Shown: positions 43,314 to 51,383 of the stretch, piece after piece
How positions within the stretch are numbered: the first letter of the stretch is position 1
Layout of the letters: the number at the start of each line of letters is the position of its first letter
Assembly (NCBI GenBank): GCA_016193485.1
Contig: JACPRZ010000018.1
Coordinates: 1 to 64,000 of the forward strand
Direction: 5' to 3'
Length of the DNA: 64,000 bases
Source of the DNA: Bacteroidota bacterium
GTDB taxonomy: Bacteria > Bacteroidota > Bacteroidia > JACPRZ01
The notes under the pieces: generated by a model
What the model saw: only the letters and a program-made list of their open reading frames with translations
What the model was told of the DNA's origin: nothing
Databases searched by the model: none
Position numbers and translations under genes: made by a program

Positions 43314-43733
43314 ATGAAAAAACAAATTATGTTATTTGCTGCGGCAGTTGCTTTAATAGCGGCATGCAGTAAAGACCAACAGGTGGCAAACCATCTTGAT
43401 GGTTCGTGGAAAGCTGTTTCAGTCATTACCACCTTTGCCGGTGTGACCGAAACTCAAACTGATTCATTACCAACTTATACCTTTACCAAGTGCAAGGTGA
43501 AAGATGCTAAATGTGACGGAACATGGCGGGACGCGGATGGCACTACCGGTACTTTCAAATGGCAGATTACCAATAAAGGAGCGAATCTTCTCTGGGAAGA
43601 AACTGAATCTGGTGTCACAACAACTTACACCGGTACAGTATTGGAACATTCCAAAACAAAGTTTTTGTATGAATTGACGATTTCCACCATTATTGGAGAT
43701 GTAAAAATAAAATCTGAACTTGCCAAGGAATAA
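43314..43733 (+). CDS. Lipocalin-like lipoprotein
   Basis: A 139-residue predicted lipoprotein: MKKQIMLFAAAVALIAACSKD has a clear lipobox with Cys at ~18. The mature part begins LDGSWKAVSVITT and consists of alternating strands ending VKIKSELAKE, the lipocalin-like pattern (GxW near the start) seen in many Bacteroidota lipoproteins. Ligand is unknown. It has its own promoter and a strong terminator directly downstream, so it is a single-gene unit. Confidence 0.75.
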   Translation: MKKQIMLFAAAVALIAACSKDQQVANHLDGSWKAVSVITTFAGVTETQTDSLPTYTFTKCKVKDAKCDGTWRDADGTTGTFKWQITNKGANLLWEETESGVTTTYTGTVLEHSKTKFLYELTISTIIGDVKIKSELAKE

Positions 43734-43755
43734 ACTTTTTGACCAGAATAACAAT

Positions 43756-43792
43756 AAAAAACCCTGCTGAAAAAATTCAGCAGGGTTTTTTA
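43756..43792. terminator. Intrinsic terminator, bidirectional
   Basis: ACCCTGCTGAA (43761-43771), loop AAAA, TTCAGCAGGGT (43776-43786), followed by T run (TTTTTTA) and preceded by an A run on the other side. This is a textbook hairpin serving the 43314 lipoprotein gene; the A run means it could also act on the convergent gene. Confidence 0.9.
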
Positions 43793-43870
43793 TTGTCGTA
43801 TTTACCTTTCTTTCTACATCATCTCCCTCTTACCGATCCGGGGATTTTCTTACTCCGTGCGTTTTCAGGA

Positions 43871-44341
43871 TTAACTTGCTGTAATAAAATGCGTCTCCTC
43901 AACATCAGCGCCATTCTTTTCTTCAACCCAACATTCCTTGCTGGTCAACCTCAGGATCGTATAAACGTCCGTATCGGTATAGGTCTGCCCCAGCAAGGTA
44001 TAAGAGACGGTAGTAGTAATCACGTTTTTATCACTTGATAATGTCCATGTACCCGTGTATGTCAGGGATGCACCGCCAAAATAACTTACCAGGATAAACG
44101 TGCCGTCTTTTTTAAATTCTATTGAAGTGTTATTTCTTTCCGTCTGACAATCGGCATCACATGTTTCTTCCACCCCGTTTAAAAAGGACTTTTCCACCTT
44201 CCATACATTAGCCAGCCGGCTTTTTGCCGATTTGAAAGTGAGGGAAGGCCCTTCTTCGTACTTTTTACACCCGTTGAACCCTGGCGCCAGAAATGCAACA
44301 GCTATAAAGAGCGGTATCAGATTTAAAAGTGATTTCTTCAT
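43871..44341 (-). CDS. Lipoprotein with lipocalin-like layout
   Basis: A 156-residue lipoprotein (LFIAVAFLAPGFNGCKK lipobox). Just after the Cys it reads PSLTFKSAKSRLANVWKV, related to the next gene's PFLSLKSRNSRVMGTWKL. The remainder has EFKKDGTFILVSYFGG and TGTWTLSSDKNVI, typical of lipocalin-like or META-type folds that pack around a Gly-Thr-Trp strand. It contains two Cys in ETCDADCQTE that could form a disulfide. The gene follows the 44383-45324 paralogue after 41 bases and is probably co-transcribed with it. Confidence 0.7.
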   Translation of the reverse strand: MKKSLLNLIPLFIAVAFLAPGFNGCKKYEEGPSLTFKSAKSRLANVWKVEKSFLNGVEETCDADCQTERNNTSIEFKKDGTFILVSYFGGASLTYTGTWTLSSDKNVITTTVSYTLLGQTYTDTDVYTILRLTSKECWVEEKNGADVEETHFITAS

Positions 44342-44382
44342 GATAAAAAAGTTAATGAATTAATGAATAAACAATTATGTTA

Positions 44383-45324
44383 TTACTGTGCTGCCGGTCT
44401 CTTGTTTTCTTTATCGGTTTTTTCAAAAACCATAATCCCGATTGTTTCGGTATTATTCCAGGTAGTAGCGGTTGTCTCATCACCTTTCTTGGTATCTGAC
44501 GGACTCGTATCATCATATTCGAGAATATCAATATCTTTATCAATATCAGTTCCAGAGCCAACATCGGAAGTTTCTTCACCTTCACCATACACGGCCTGGT
44601 CAACTGCTTTTAAAGGCCCGTACTGGACTTCCACAACCATTTCTTTACTTGAAAGCCGTATAATTTTACCTTTTATTGGCCCGGCATTAAGGAATAATTT
44701 CCCTTCTTTCGAATCTTCATCCCAGTACCATGCACCCTGCTGTATTAAAGTATTAGTTGCTGTTTCAGTCCAGTCATCATCATCATCAGCATCGGTATCG
44801 GTTGCACCCGGCATATTATTATCGTCATAACTTAAATCCCAAGACCAGGCATAAGATCCGGAGGAATTTCCGGTAGTTTCAGTCACTTCAAAAGAGTTAT
44901 CCGAATATAGTGAAATAGTAAACGTATATGCCTGGCTGGAGTTTGAGGTTGAATCCTCTGTGTAAACAACCTCCTGATCTTTCCATTTAGGCGGAGTAGC
45001 AGCAAAATCATACCACATATAGATATCTGTCCAATCTACCGAACTGGTATTAGAAAATGTTAAATTTGTTCCATCATATTTTTCTGTCCATGATGAGTTT
45101 GACGAATAATTATAGTCATCATCATTTACGTCATTAGTAATTCTTTCAGTATTGGCCGAACTACCCTTATTCTCATAACTTTTAAGTTTCCAGGTGCCCA
45201 TAACCCGTGAGTTACGGCTTTTTAAGGAAAGGAACGGGTCGTCTTCGCCTCTCTTGCATGACTCCGTAAATGGGATAAGCAGGCCCAATGTTATCAAAGC
45301 GGAAAGAAAACTTTTATTCTTCAT
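44383..45324 (-). CDS. Asp/Ser-rich lipoprotein, paralogue of the adjacent gene
   Basis: A 313-residue lipoprotein (ALITLGLLIPFTESCKR lipobox). After the Cys it has PFLSLKSRNSRVMGTWKL, the shared opening with 43871-44341. It is longer because of Asp/Asn/Ser-rich insertions (DVNDDDYNYSSN, DTDADDDDDW) that could bind calcium. Sections such as SGSYAWSWDLS and KGKIIRLSSKEMVVEVQ align with the later strands of the shorter protein. The tail DKDIDILEYDDTSPSDTKKGDE is low complexity. Function is unknown; probably outer-membrane. Confidence 0.7.
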   Translation of the reverse strand: MKNKSFLSALITLGLLIPFTESCKRGEDDPFLSLKSRNSRVMGTWKLKSYENKGSSANTERITNDVNDDDYNYSSNSSWTEKYDGTNLTFSNTSSVDWTDIYMWYDFAATPPKWKDQEVVYTEDSTSNSSQAYTFTISLYSDNSFEVTETTGNSSGSYAWSWDLSYDDNNMPGATDTDADDDDDWTETATNTLIQQGAWYWDEDSKEGKLFLNAGPIKGKIIRLSSKEMVVEVQYGPLKAVDQAVYGEGEETSDVGSGTDIDKDIDILEYDDTSPSDTKKGDETTATTWNNTETIGIMVFEKTDKENKRPAAQ

Positions 45325-45371
45325 TGTAAATTAAGGATTAATGGTTAGAACTTAGGTTAACAAATCGGGCG

Positions 45372-45399
45372 CAAATATAATAATATTTTGAAATGCAAA
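45372..45399 (-). promoter_or_regulatory. Promoter for the lipoprotein pair
   Basis: On the minus strand TTTG (45399-45396), 16 bases, TATATTTG (45379-45372). It precedes the 45324 start by about 48 bases and would drive both lipoprotein genes. Confidence 0.5.
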
Positions 45400-45419
45400 C
45401 CTGTTGAAAAAAAATACTG

Positions 45420-45550
45420 ATAGACCGAGGGGAGGGAAATTGGAATGTTGGAAGATTGGATTGTTGGATACTGGATACGGGATACTGGTCCCGATAGCTA
45501 TCGGGATGGATACTGGATGCTGGGATTTTGGATTTGGTACTTGGGACTTG
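45420..45550. repeat. Low-complexity GGATACTGG repeats with CCCGATAG hairpin
   Basis: A GA/TG-rich stretch of GGATACTGG, GATTGGATTG and GGGACTTGG words around a hairpin CCCGATAG/CTATCGGG, lying between the lipoprotein promoter and the 3' end of the 808-residue protein gene. Similar words occur at ~21160-21200 and ~61675. It is non-coding. Confidence 0.4.
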
Positions 45551-45556
45551 GGACTT

Positions 45557-47983
45557 TCAATCGGGCGCTGTTTCCTGTTTGAAGAGGTGTTCGGGAATGC
45601 TCACTTCATTTTTAAACCAGAAAATACCGCCCCAGGGATGGCGCACCTGCTTGTAATCATTGGCAAAACCATCCCGAACGACAATTCTTCTCAGTATCTG
45701 TTTGGTTCCATCCATAAAGGTCTCTTCATGCACTCCTTCACCGTACTGCATGGCAAGTTCAGAGAGGAATCTTTTTTTCTTCTCTTCGTCATCTTTCTTT
45801 TCTTCCTCTTTCCGCTTTTTATCTTCCATCGCTTGTCTGAAGGCATCGGGCACTACCGATTGCTGCATCTTTTTCTTCTCGATTTCAATGGCGGCAAGGA
45901 TGCGGTTAATGTCGTTGATCCTCGTTTGAGGATAGGTCTCATTGGGTTTTATTTTCTGGGCTTCCTGGAAGGATGCTTTCGACTCCTCATATTTTTTCAG
46001 GTTTAATTCATTGTCGGCTTTTGTTATTTGAACTTTATATTTTTCGGTCAGCAATTTATCGGCAGCAGCCGCTTCAGCAACAAGTTTACCGATCTCGGCA
46101 ATTTTACCGGTAGGGTAATCTTCCCCGGGTTTTATCTGGAGTGCGGCCTGGTAAGCCGATTTTGATTCATCATATCTTTTAAGATTAAAATATACATCCC
46201 CGGTGTTGATATTTGCATTGTACTGGGATTCCTTTAGTTTAAGTGCATCTTCAACTGCCTGCGCCTCTGCTTCTGCCTTAGTTTTTGCCTGGGATTCCGC
46301 AAATGCCTTCGCTTTTGCCTCCTCTTCCGCCTTCGCCTTCGCATCCGCCTCCGCTTTTGCTTTCGCCTGTGCCTCTGCAAGCGCTTTTGCCTGTGCATCC
46401 GCATCTGCCTTCGCCTTAGCTTCCGCCTCCGCTTTTGCTTTTGCCTGTGCATCCGCATCTGCCTTTGCTTTCGCCTGTGCATCTGCAAGTGCTTTTGCCT
46501 GTGCATCTGCAAGTGCCTTCGCCTTTGCATCCGCCTCCGCTTTTGCTTTCGCCTGTGCCTCTGCAAGCGCTTTTGCCTGTGCATCCGCATCTGCCTTCGC
46601 CTTCGCTTCCGCCTCCGCTTTTGCTTTCGCCTGTGCATCTGCTAATGCCTTGGCTTTTGCCTCTGCCTCCACCTTTGCCTTCGCCTCGGCATCAGTTTTT
46701 GCCTTTGCTTCGGCTGCTGCCTGGTCAGCAAGTATTTTTTCAATTTCCTTTATCCGGTTCGGAGGATATATTTCATCCGGCTTCACCCCCCCTGCCTGCT
46801 GATAAAACGACTTCGCCATCAGGAAGTTTTTTGAATTGAATTCTTTATCGGCTTTGCTGATCAGGTCTTTATACTGTGTATCTTTTTTCTTCGCTTCTTC
46901 TGCTGCTTTCGCTGCGGCATCTGCTTTTACTTTGGCTTCAGCGTCTGCCTTTGCTTTGGCGTCCGCTTCTGCTTTCGCTTTTGCGTCTGCCTCCGCCTTT
47001 GCCTTTGCCTCGGCAGCAGCCTTTGCCTTTGCGTCTGCCTCTGCCTTCGCTTTTGCATCCGCATCTGCTTTTGCCTTTGCCTCTGCCTCCGCTTTCGCCT
47101 TAGCATCCGCCTCTGCCTTCGCCTTTACCTCGGCAGCAGCCTTTGCCTTTGCGTCTGCCTCTGCCTTAGTTTTTGCATCTGCATCTGCTTTTGCCTTAGC
47201 GTCTGCCTCCGCTTTCGCCTTAGCATCTGCCTCCGCTTTCGCCTTAGCATCTGCCTCCGCTTTCGCCTTGGCTTCTGCTGCTTTTGCTGCTGCTTCGGAA
47301 GCCGCAGCCGCATCTGCCTTCGCTTTCGCTTCCGCGTCTGCCTTTGCCTTGGTATCAGCAGTCGCCTTTGCGGCTGCATCTTTCTGCTTCGCTTCATATT
47401 CATTCATGACTTTTGCTATTTCTGCCTGAACTGTACGGGTGTATGCTTCATCATAATCAATTTTTCGGGTTTTCCCGCTGAATTTCATTACCCCGACCGG
47501 TTTATTAAATACCGCCATGTTTAACCCCGGAACTTCTTCCAAAAGTGAAATTTCGGGTTCAAGAATCATTTGCGATTTATCGCGGTCTTCCTGGGGAACT
47601 CCCTTAGTGGATATGGTAATTTTTTTGGAGATATGCCCCGGTTTGCTCACTTCAATGACATAATCATTCTCAAAATCCAGTTCAAGGGTATATTTACCGT
47701 TAGAGGAAGTAAGTACTTTGGCTGCAAAAACATTATTTTTTGTAAGCGTAATTGTAGCCCCGGCAACCCGTTTTTCATCCTTAGAAACAATGCCGTTTAC
47801 AAGAACCTTAGGGGGTTCATCTTTCTGTGCAAGTATGATAAAAGGGGGGGAAAAGGTCAGGAAAACCGGTATGAAGAAGAGGAACCGGTACAGAGTTATC
47901 GCAGATACACGAAAAGAATTTTTTCCTTCCACACAGGGTTCAGATATTTTACAAAATGGTATTTTATTCTGGCGGCTTTTCAT
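45557..47983 (-). CDS. TolA-like double-rod protein with three TPR-like modules
   Basis: An 808-residue envelope protein. Residues ~27-52 are a signal or anchor segment. A carboxypeptidase-regulatory-like domain follows (VNGIVSKDEKRVAGATITL, ~62-125). Two Ala/Lys/Glu/Asp rods with an eight-residue period (AKAKAEAD-like) occupy ~205-365 and ~422-580. Three related ~50-residue TPR-like modules (371-420, 588-637, 649-698) share KPxExYPxxxIxEI. A C-terminal domain ends VVRDGFANDYKQVRHPWGGIFWFKN (pieces), a motif I have seen at the ends of Bacteroidota envelope proteins. The rods resemble TolA domain II. The gene overlaps the end of the OmpA/PD40 gene by 20 bases and ends a four-gene run. The long N-terminus before the signal segment makes the start uncertain. 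Confidence 0.8.
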   Translation of the reverse strand: MKSRQNKIPFCKISEPCVEGKNSFRVSAITLYRFLFFIPVFLTFSPPFIILAQKDEPPKVLVNGIVSKDEKRVAGATITLTKNNVFAAKVLTSSNGKYTLELDFENDYVIEVSKPGHISKKITISTKGVPQEDRDKSQMILEPEISLLEEVPGLNMAVFNKPVGVMKFSGKTRKIDYDEAYTRTVQAEIAKVMNEYEAKQKDAAAKATADTKAKADAEAKAKADAAAASEAAAKAAEAKAKAEADAKAKAEADAKAKAEADAKAKADADAKTKAEADAKAKAAAEVKAKAEADAKAKAEAEAKAKADADAKAKAEADAKAKAAAEAKAKAEADAKAKAEADAKAKADAEAKVKADAAAKAAEEAKKKDTQYKDLISKADKEFNSKNFLMAKSFYQQAGGVKPDEIYPPNRIKEIEKILADQAAAEAKAKTDAEAKAKVEAEAKAKALADAQAKAKAEAEAKAKADADAQAKALAEAQAKAKAEADAKAKALADAQAKALADAQAKAKADADAQAKAKAEAEAKAKADADAQAKALAEAQAKAKAEADAKAKAEEEAKAKAFAESQAKTKAEAEAQAVEDALKLKESQYNANINTGDVYFNLKRYDESKSAYQAALQIKPGEDYPTGKIAEIGKLVAEAAAADKLLTEKYKVQITKADNELNLKKYEESKASFQEAQKIKPNETYPQTRINDINRILAAIEIEKKKMQQSVVPDAFRQAMEDKKRKEEEKKDDEEKKKRFLSELAMQYGEGVHEETFMDGTKQILRRIVVRDGFANDYKQVRHPWGGIFWFKNEVSIPEHLFKQETAPD
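46244..46720 (-). repeat. Rod-2 coding repeat (24-base period)
   Basis: Degenerate tandem units of about 24 bases encoding AKALADAQ, AKAKAEAE and AKAKADAD-like octads. On the plus strand it appears as GCCTTCGCC/TTTGCCTC-type runs and creates spurious open frames. Confidence 0.75.
46889..47371 (-). repeat. Rod-1 coding repeat (24-base period)
   Basis: About twenty degenerate 24-base units encoding AKAKAEAD octads. The first and second rods differ in that rod 2 carries Gln and Leu (AQAKALAD) while rod 1 is almost purely Ala/Lys/Glu/Asp. Confidence 0.75.
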
Positions 47984-50168
47984 GGGTCGGTACAGAATCC
48001 GTTTTTTCTACGGGAATTTCCGGTGCAATGGTTACAGGTTTTGGGGTCTTTATCGGTTTGTAATCGGTTCTCATCACTTTAAATTCAGTACGCCTGTTCA
48101 TCTGCCTTCCTTCCTCGGAATCGTTTGATGCAACAGGGTTGGAGAATCCATATCCGGCATAGGTAAGCCGGTCAGCAGCAATTTGCATGCCGGATAAATA
48201 ATCCGTCACCGCTCTTGCCCTGGCTTCAGATAATTTCTGGTTGTACTCGGCTGAACCTATATTATCCGTGTGACCCGATATTTCAATTGTGATGAACTGA
48301 AACTCGTTCATCAGTTTTACTATACGCTCCAGTTCCGGATAGGATTCCGGCCTCAAAACCGCTTTATTGAAATCAAAAAAGATATTTTTAAGTATGATGA
48401 TGCTTCCCACATCCAGTTTTTTTAATTCAATGTTTTTATAGATTACCTGATACTCTGCGGAAGCGGGGATGATGAAATTTTCGGAGTGAAAGAGATACCC
48501 TTTTTTCTTTACGGCAATGCCGTAATTTTTCCCCGATGGAAGGGAGATCAGGTATTTTCCCGTTTCGCTGTTTGAAGAGAGGGTTGAAATAATTTTGTTT
48601 TTTTCATTATCCACTATTTCAATGGTCGCTTCAAGCAAATCAAGAGTTACGGCATCGCTGATAATCCCTTTCAGGATGGTGGGCTGCGCTTCCCTCACTT
48701 TTACTTTCGGTTCGATGATTCTCTCTTTTACCGGTTTTGTCCTCAGGGCGAGGAGATTATCCTCGGAGTTCAGAACTCCCTCCTTTTCGGGTCCCAGAAA
48801 AGTAATCCGGTAAATATCTTTGTCGCCTTTTCCACCTATGACTGATGAGGAATAATAACCTTTTTTCCCGTTCGCAGTCATCACGAATGACACATCATCA
48901 TCCGGTGTATTGATGGGATAACCGAGATTTTCGGGTTTTGACCATGATCCTTCTTTTAATTCGGTTTTAAAAATATCATATCCGCCCATTGAATTATGGC
49001 CTTTTGAACTGAAAAAAAATGTTCTTCCGTCAGGATGGACAAAGACCGATGTCTCATCATAAGGAGTATTTATCACCGGTCCCATATTGACAGGTTTTTC
49101 CCACCGGCCATTTTCATTTTTTTTCACAATGTAAATATCCTTACCGCCAATTCTGCTGGAATCGGAAATATTATCGCTTACGAAATAAACCGACTCCTGG
49201 TCAACCGAAAAGGCAGCGCATGATTCATGAAAAGGGGTATTAAATTTTTTATTCATGTGTTTGGGTGTATACCACCTGGAGCCCTTTAACTCGGCAAGAT
49301 AAATATCGCCACCATTTTCATCACGGTAAACAAAAATTTTCTGGCCGTCAAGCGAAATGCCAACGACTGCATCATTGGTTGAAGTATTCACCTGTTTACC
49401 GATATTTTTCGGTTTGGACCAGGAACCGTTTCTTGGCTCCGACACAAAAATATCTTCATAAAACTGGTAATCGTACAGCGATTGTTTCTTCCCCGTAGTT
49501 GATTCCCTCCTTGAAGTGAAAAAGAGAAAACTCTCATCCGCGGTCACAAAGGGATTATATTCAGGATAGGATGTATTGACAGAGTCGCCAAGGTTATCAA
49601 TGAATACCCGTGCAGGATTTTTCATCAGCGATTTTCCGTTCACCGATTCTTCTATATTCCTTGTTACTTCCCGGATAAGTGAACTGTCCCTTAGGTTTTT
49701 TAGAAACAGTTCGTAATTTTTTACCGCTTCGTCAAAATCATAATTCATCTGGTACGATCTGCCCAGGTAATAGTGAATCTTCGGATCAACCCTCTGGTCA
49801 AGATTGTACGCCTTCTGAAAATAGGAAATGGCGCTGCCTTTTTTTCCCGTTTTCAGGTAACATTTCCCGATATGGGCGTTTAACTGCGCGTTTTCGGTGT
49901 TATTCGGATACGCTTTAAGAAAATATTCAAGTCCTTTATAGTAATTTTCCTGACCATAAAAGAGAAAGGTCTTGGCTTTCTCAATAAGTTTTTCCGAATC
50001 GGGATCAAGGCCTTTATTGCCGGACATCGGTTTTGAAACAAATCCCTTGCCCGTCTGCGGATTATCGTCAGGATCAATAGTATCATTTTGGGAATAAACA
50101 ACCGGTGCGGCCAAGAGACAGACGGCTAAACCTAATGATGATATTGTTGATGAATATTGAATAGACAT
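47964..50168 (-). CDS. TPR-PD40-CRD-OmpA (PorE-like) protein of the PorP operon
   Basis: A 734-residue protein. The start is the ATG at 50168, giving MSIQYSSTISSLGLAVCLLAAPVVYSQ, a signal peptide; the open frame extends ~110 codons further but overlaps the upstream gene and is spurious. TPR helices (AQLNAHIGKCYLKTGKKGSAISYFQKAYNLD, pieces) cover ~60-160. PD40 blades follow (PFVTADESFLFFTSRRES, TSVFVHPDGRTFFFSSKGHN). A carboxypeptidase-regulatory-like domain (ILKGIISDAVTLDLLEATIEI) and an OmpA domain (ISGHTDNIGSAEYNQKLSEARARAV) complete the PorE order. It starts 22 bases after the TPR gene and overlaps the rod-protein gene by 20 bases. Confidence 0.88.
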   Translation of the reverse strand: MSIQYSSTISSLGLAVCLLAAPVVYSQNDTIDPDDNPQTGKGFVSKPMSGNKGLDPDSEKLIEKAKTFLFYGQENYYKGLEYFLKAYPNNTENAQLNAHIGKCYLKTGKKGSAISYFQKAYNLDQRVDPKIHYYLGRSYQMNYDFDEAVKNYELFLKNLRDSSLIREVTRNIEESVNGKSLMKNPARVFIDNLGDSVNTSYPEYNPFVTADESFLFFTSRRESTTGKKQSLYDYQFYEDIFVSEPRNGSWSKPKNIGKQVNTSTNDAVVGISLDGQKIFVYRDENGGDIYLAELKGSRWYTPKHMNKKFNTPFHESCAAFSVDQESVYFVSDNISDSSRIGGKDIYIVKKNENGRWEKPVNMGPVINTPYDETSVFVHPDGRTFFFSSKGHNSMGGYDIFKTELKEGSWSKPENLGYPINTPDDDVSFVMTANGKKGYYSSSVIGGKGDKDIYRITFLGPEKEGVLNSEDNLLALRTKPVKERIIEPKVKVREAQPTILKGIISDAVTLDLLEATIEIVDNEKNKIISTLSSNSETGKYLISLPSGKNYGIAVKKKGYLFHSENFIIPASAEYQVIYKNIELKKLDVGSIIILKNIFFDFNKAVLRPESYPELERIVKLMNEFQFITIEISGHTDNIGSAEYNQKLSEARARAVTDYLSGMQIAADRLTYAGYGFSNPVASNDSEEGRQMNRRTEFKVMRTDYKPIKTPKPVTIAPEIPVEKTDSVPTHEKPPE

Positions 50169-50190
50169 AGCAGATGTGAAATCCGGAATT

Positions 50191-51285
50191 TTATTTCTTA
50201 CACTCCTGTTCAAAATAAATTTTCCCGTTATTAACTCCCAGGCGGGACGCTTTTTCCCAGTCGGTGCAGGCGCCATTGAGGTCGCGCAACATTTCTTTAA
50301 CGATGCCTCGATTAAGGAACGCATATCCATATAGGGAATCAAGTTCAACCGCTTTGTTGAGATCCATAAGCGCCTCTTTATATTTTTTTTGTTTATACAA
50401 AGCATATCCCCGGTTATTATAGGCGTAAACATAAAGGGTATCAATGCGAATCGCGGCAGAAAAATCATCACCGGCACCCTTAAAATCACCCATTTCAAAT
50501 TTTACATTGCCCATATTATTCCAGGCGATTGCATATTTAGGGTCTTTACTTACGGCAATGGAGTAGGATAATATCGCTTCATTAGGCCTTTTCAGTTTCC
50601 GTTTCATGCTTCCGATATTGTTATGCACAAAAGCGAGATCAGGAGAGAGTTGTGCCGCCTTTTCATAATCGGCAAGGGCGCCAACGGAATCACCCAGTTC
50701 TCTTTTAGCGCTTCCCCGGTCATTGAAGGCATACGGATAATCGGGTTTAATATTTATTGCCGCAGAATAATCTTCAACGGATTTGGTAAAATCGCCTTTT
50801 TCAAAATTGATTAACCCGGCATAATACCATGACTGGGCATTTGACGGGTTTAATTTTTTTGATTGTTCAAAGTCAGCCATAGCGCTATCATAATCGGTCA
50901 ATTCGTATTTTACTTTTCCGCGGCTGTAATAATATTTATCATTGGATTGATTCATCTCAATGGCTTTTTCATAGTCGGAGAGGGCGCCCGTATAATCCTT
51001 TTTCTCATATTTCACATTCGCCCTGTTGAAATACGCCTGTTCAAATGAGGGTTTCAGTTCAATTGCCTTGCCGAACCAGGCAATGGCGTCATCAAACAGT
51101 TTTTGTTCAAAAAAACGGACTCCTTCATTATACGCCTTATCGGCATCAACGCCCTGTTGAAATGCGACATTAACCTTCACAAGGGAGTCCTTTATGGACT
51201 GATCCCTGTCCGACTGGCACAGAACAATGTAAGGAGCCGTGGTAAGTACGGAAATTATGAGAAGAGTATTCAAGGATCTTTTCAT
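50191..51285 (-). CDS. Periplasmic TPR protein of the PorP operon
   Basis: A 364-residue protein with a signal peptide (MKRSLNTLLIISVLTTAPYIVLCQ). From ~45 on it is built of about nine TPR units of 34 residues, very regular: FDDAIAWFGKAIELKPSFEQAYFNRANVKYEKKDYTGAL (pieces) and repeated YAWNNMGNVKFE-like helices. It ends with ACTDWEKASRLGVNNGKIYFEQECKK. Such TPR proteins scaffold type IX and gliding complexes in this phylum. It lies between porP and the PorE-like gene, 22 bases before the latter, and is probably co-transcribed. Confidence 0.85.
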   Translation of the reverse strand: MKRSLNTLLIISVLTTAPYIVLCQSDRDQSIKDSLVKVNVAFQQGVDADKAYNEGVRFFEQKLFDDAIAWFGKAIELKPSFEQAYFNRANVKYEKKDYTGALSDYEKAIEMNQSNDKYYYSRGKVKYELTDYDSAMADFEQSKKLNPSNAQSWYYAGLINFEKGDFTKSVEDYSAAINIKPDYPYAFNDRGSAKRELGDSVGALADYEKAAQLSPDLAFVHNNIGSMKRKLKRPNEAILSYSIAVSKDPKYAIAWNNMGNVKFEMGDFKGAGDDFSAAIRIDTLYVYAYNNRGYALYKQKKYKEALMDLNKAVELDSLYGYAFLNRGIVKEMLRDLNGACTDWEKASRLGVNNGKIYFEQECKK

Positions 51286-51308
51286 AGCCGGTACGAAAAA
51301 ATTAATTA

Positions 51309-51340
51309 TCGCCAGAGGCGGGACCTCGCCAACAGGCGGA
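51309..51340. repeat. GC-rich double-hairpin mini-repeat, intergenic copy
   Basis: TCGCCAGAGGCGGGACCTCG then CCAACAGGCGGA: two adjacent stems (CGCC/GGCG) joined by GGACC. Its sequence corresponds to the complement of 58092-58128 inside meaB with a few changes. It lies between the PorP and TPR genes. Confidence 0.5.
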
Positions 51341-51383
51341 CAAACCAGGCATTCCCGTAATTCTGGTAGTATATGCCGGTAAT

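Noticed and set aside
46203-47429. Long plus-strand frames full of FAFASASAFAF peptides (46203-46802, 46836-47429).
   Set aside because: They are the opposite strand of the Ala/Lys/Glu rod repeats; the repeat composition keeps all frames open. The minus-strand frame has a signal segment, TPR-like modules and a defined C-terminal domain.
50169-50498. N-terminal extension of the PorE-like ORF back to 50498.
   Set aside because: It overlaps the upstream TPR gene in another frame and has no sensible signal sequence until the ATG at 50168.
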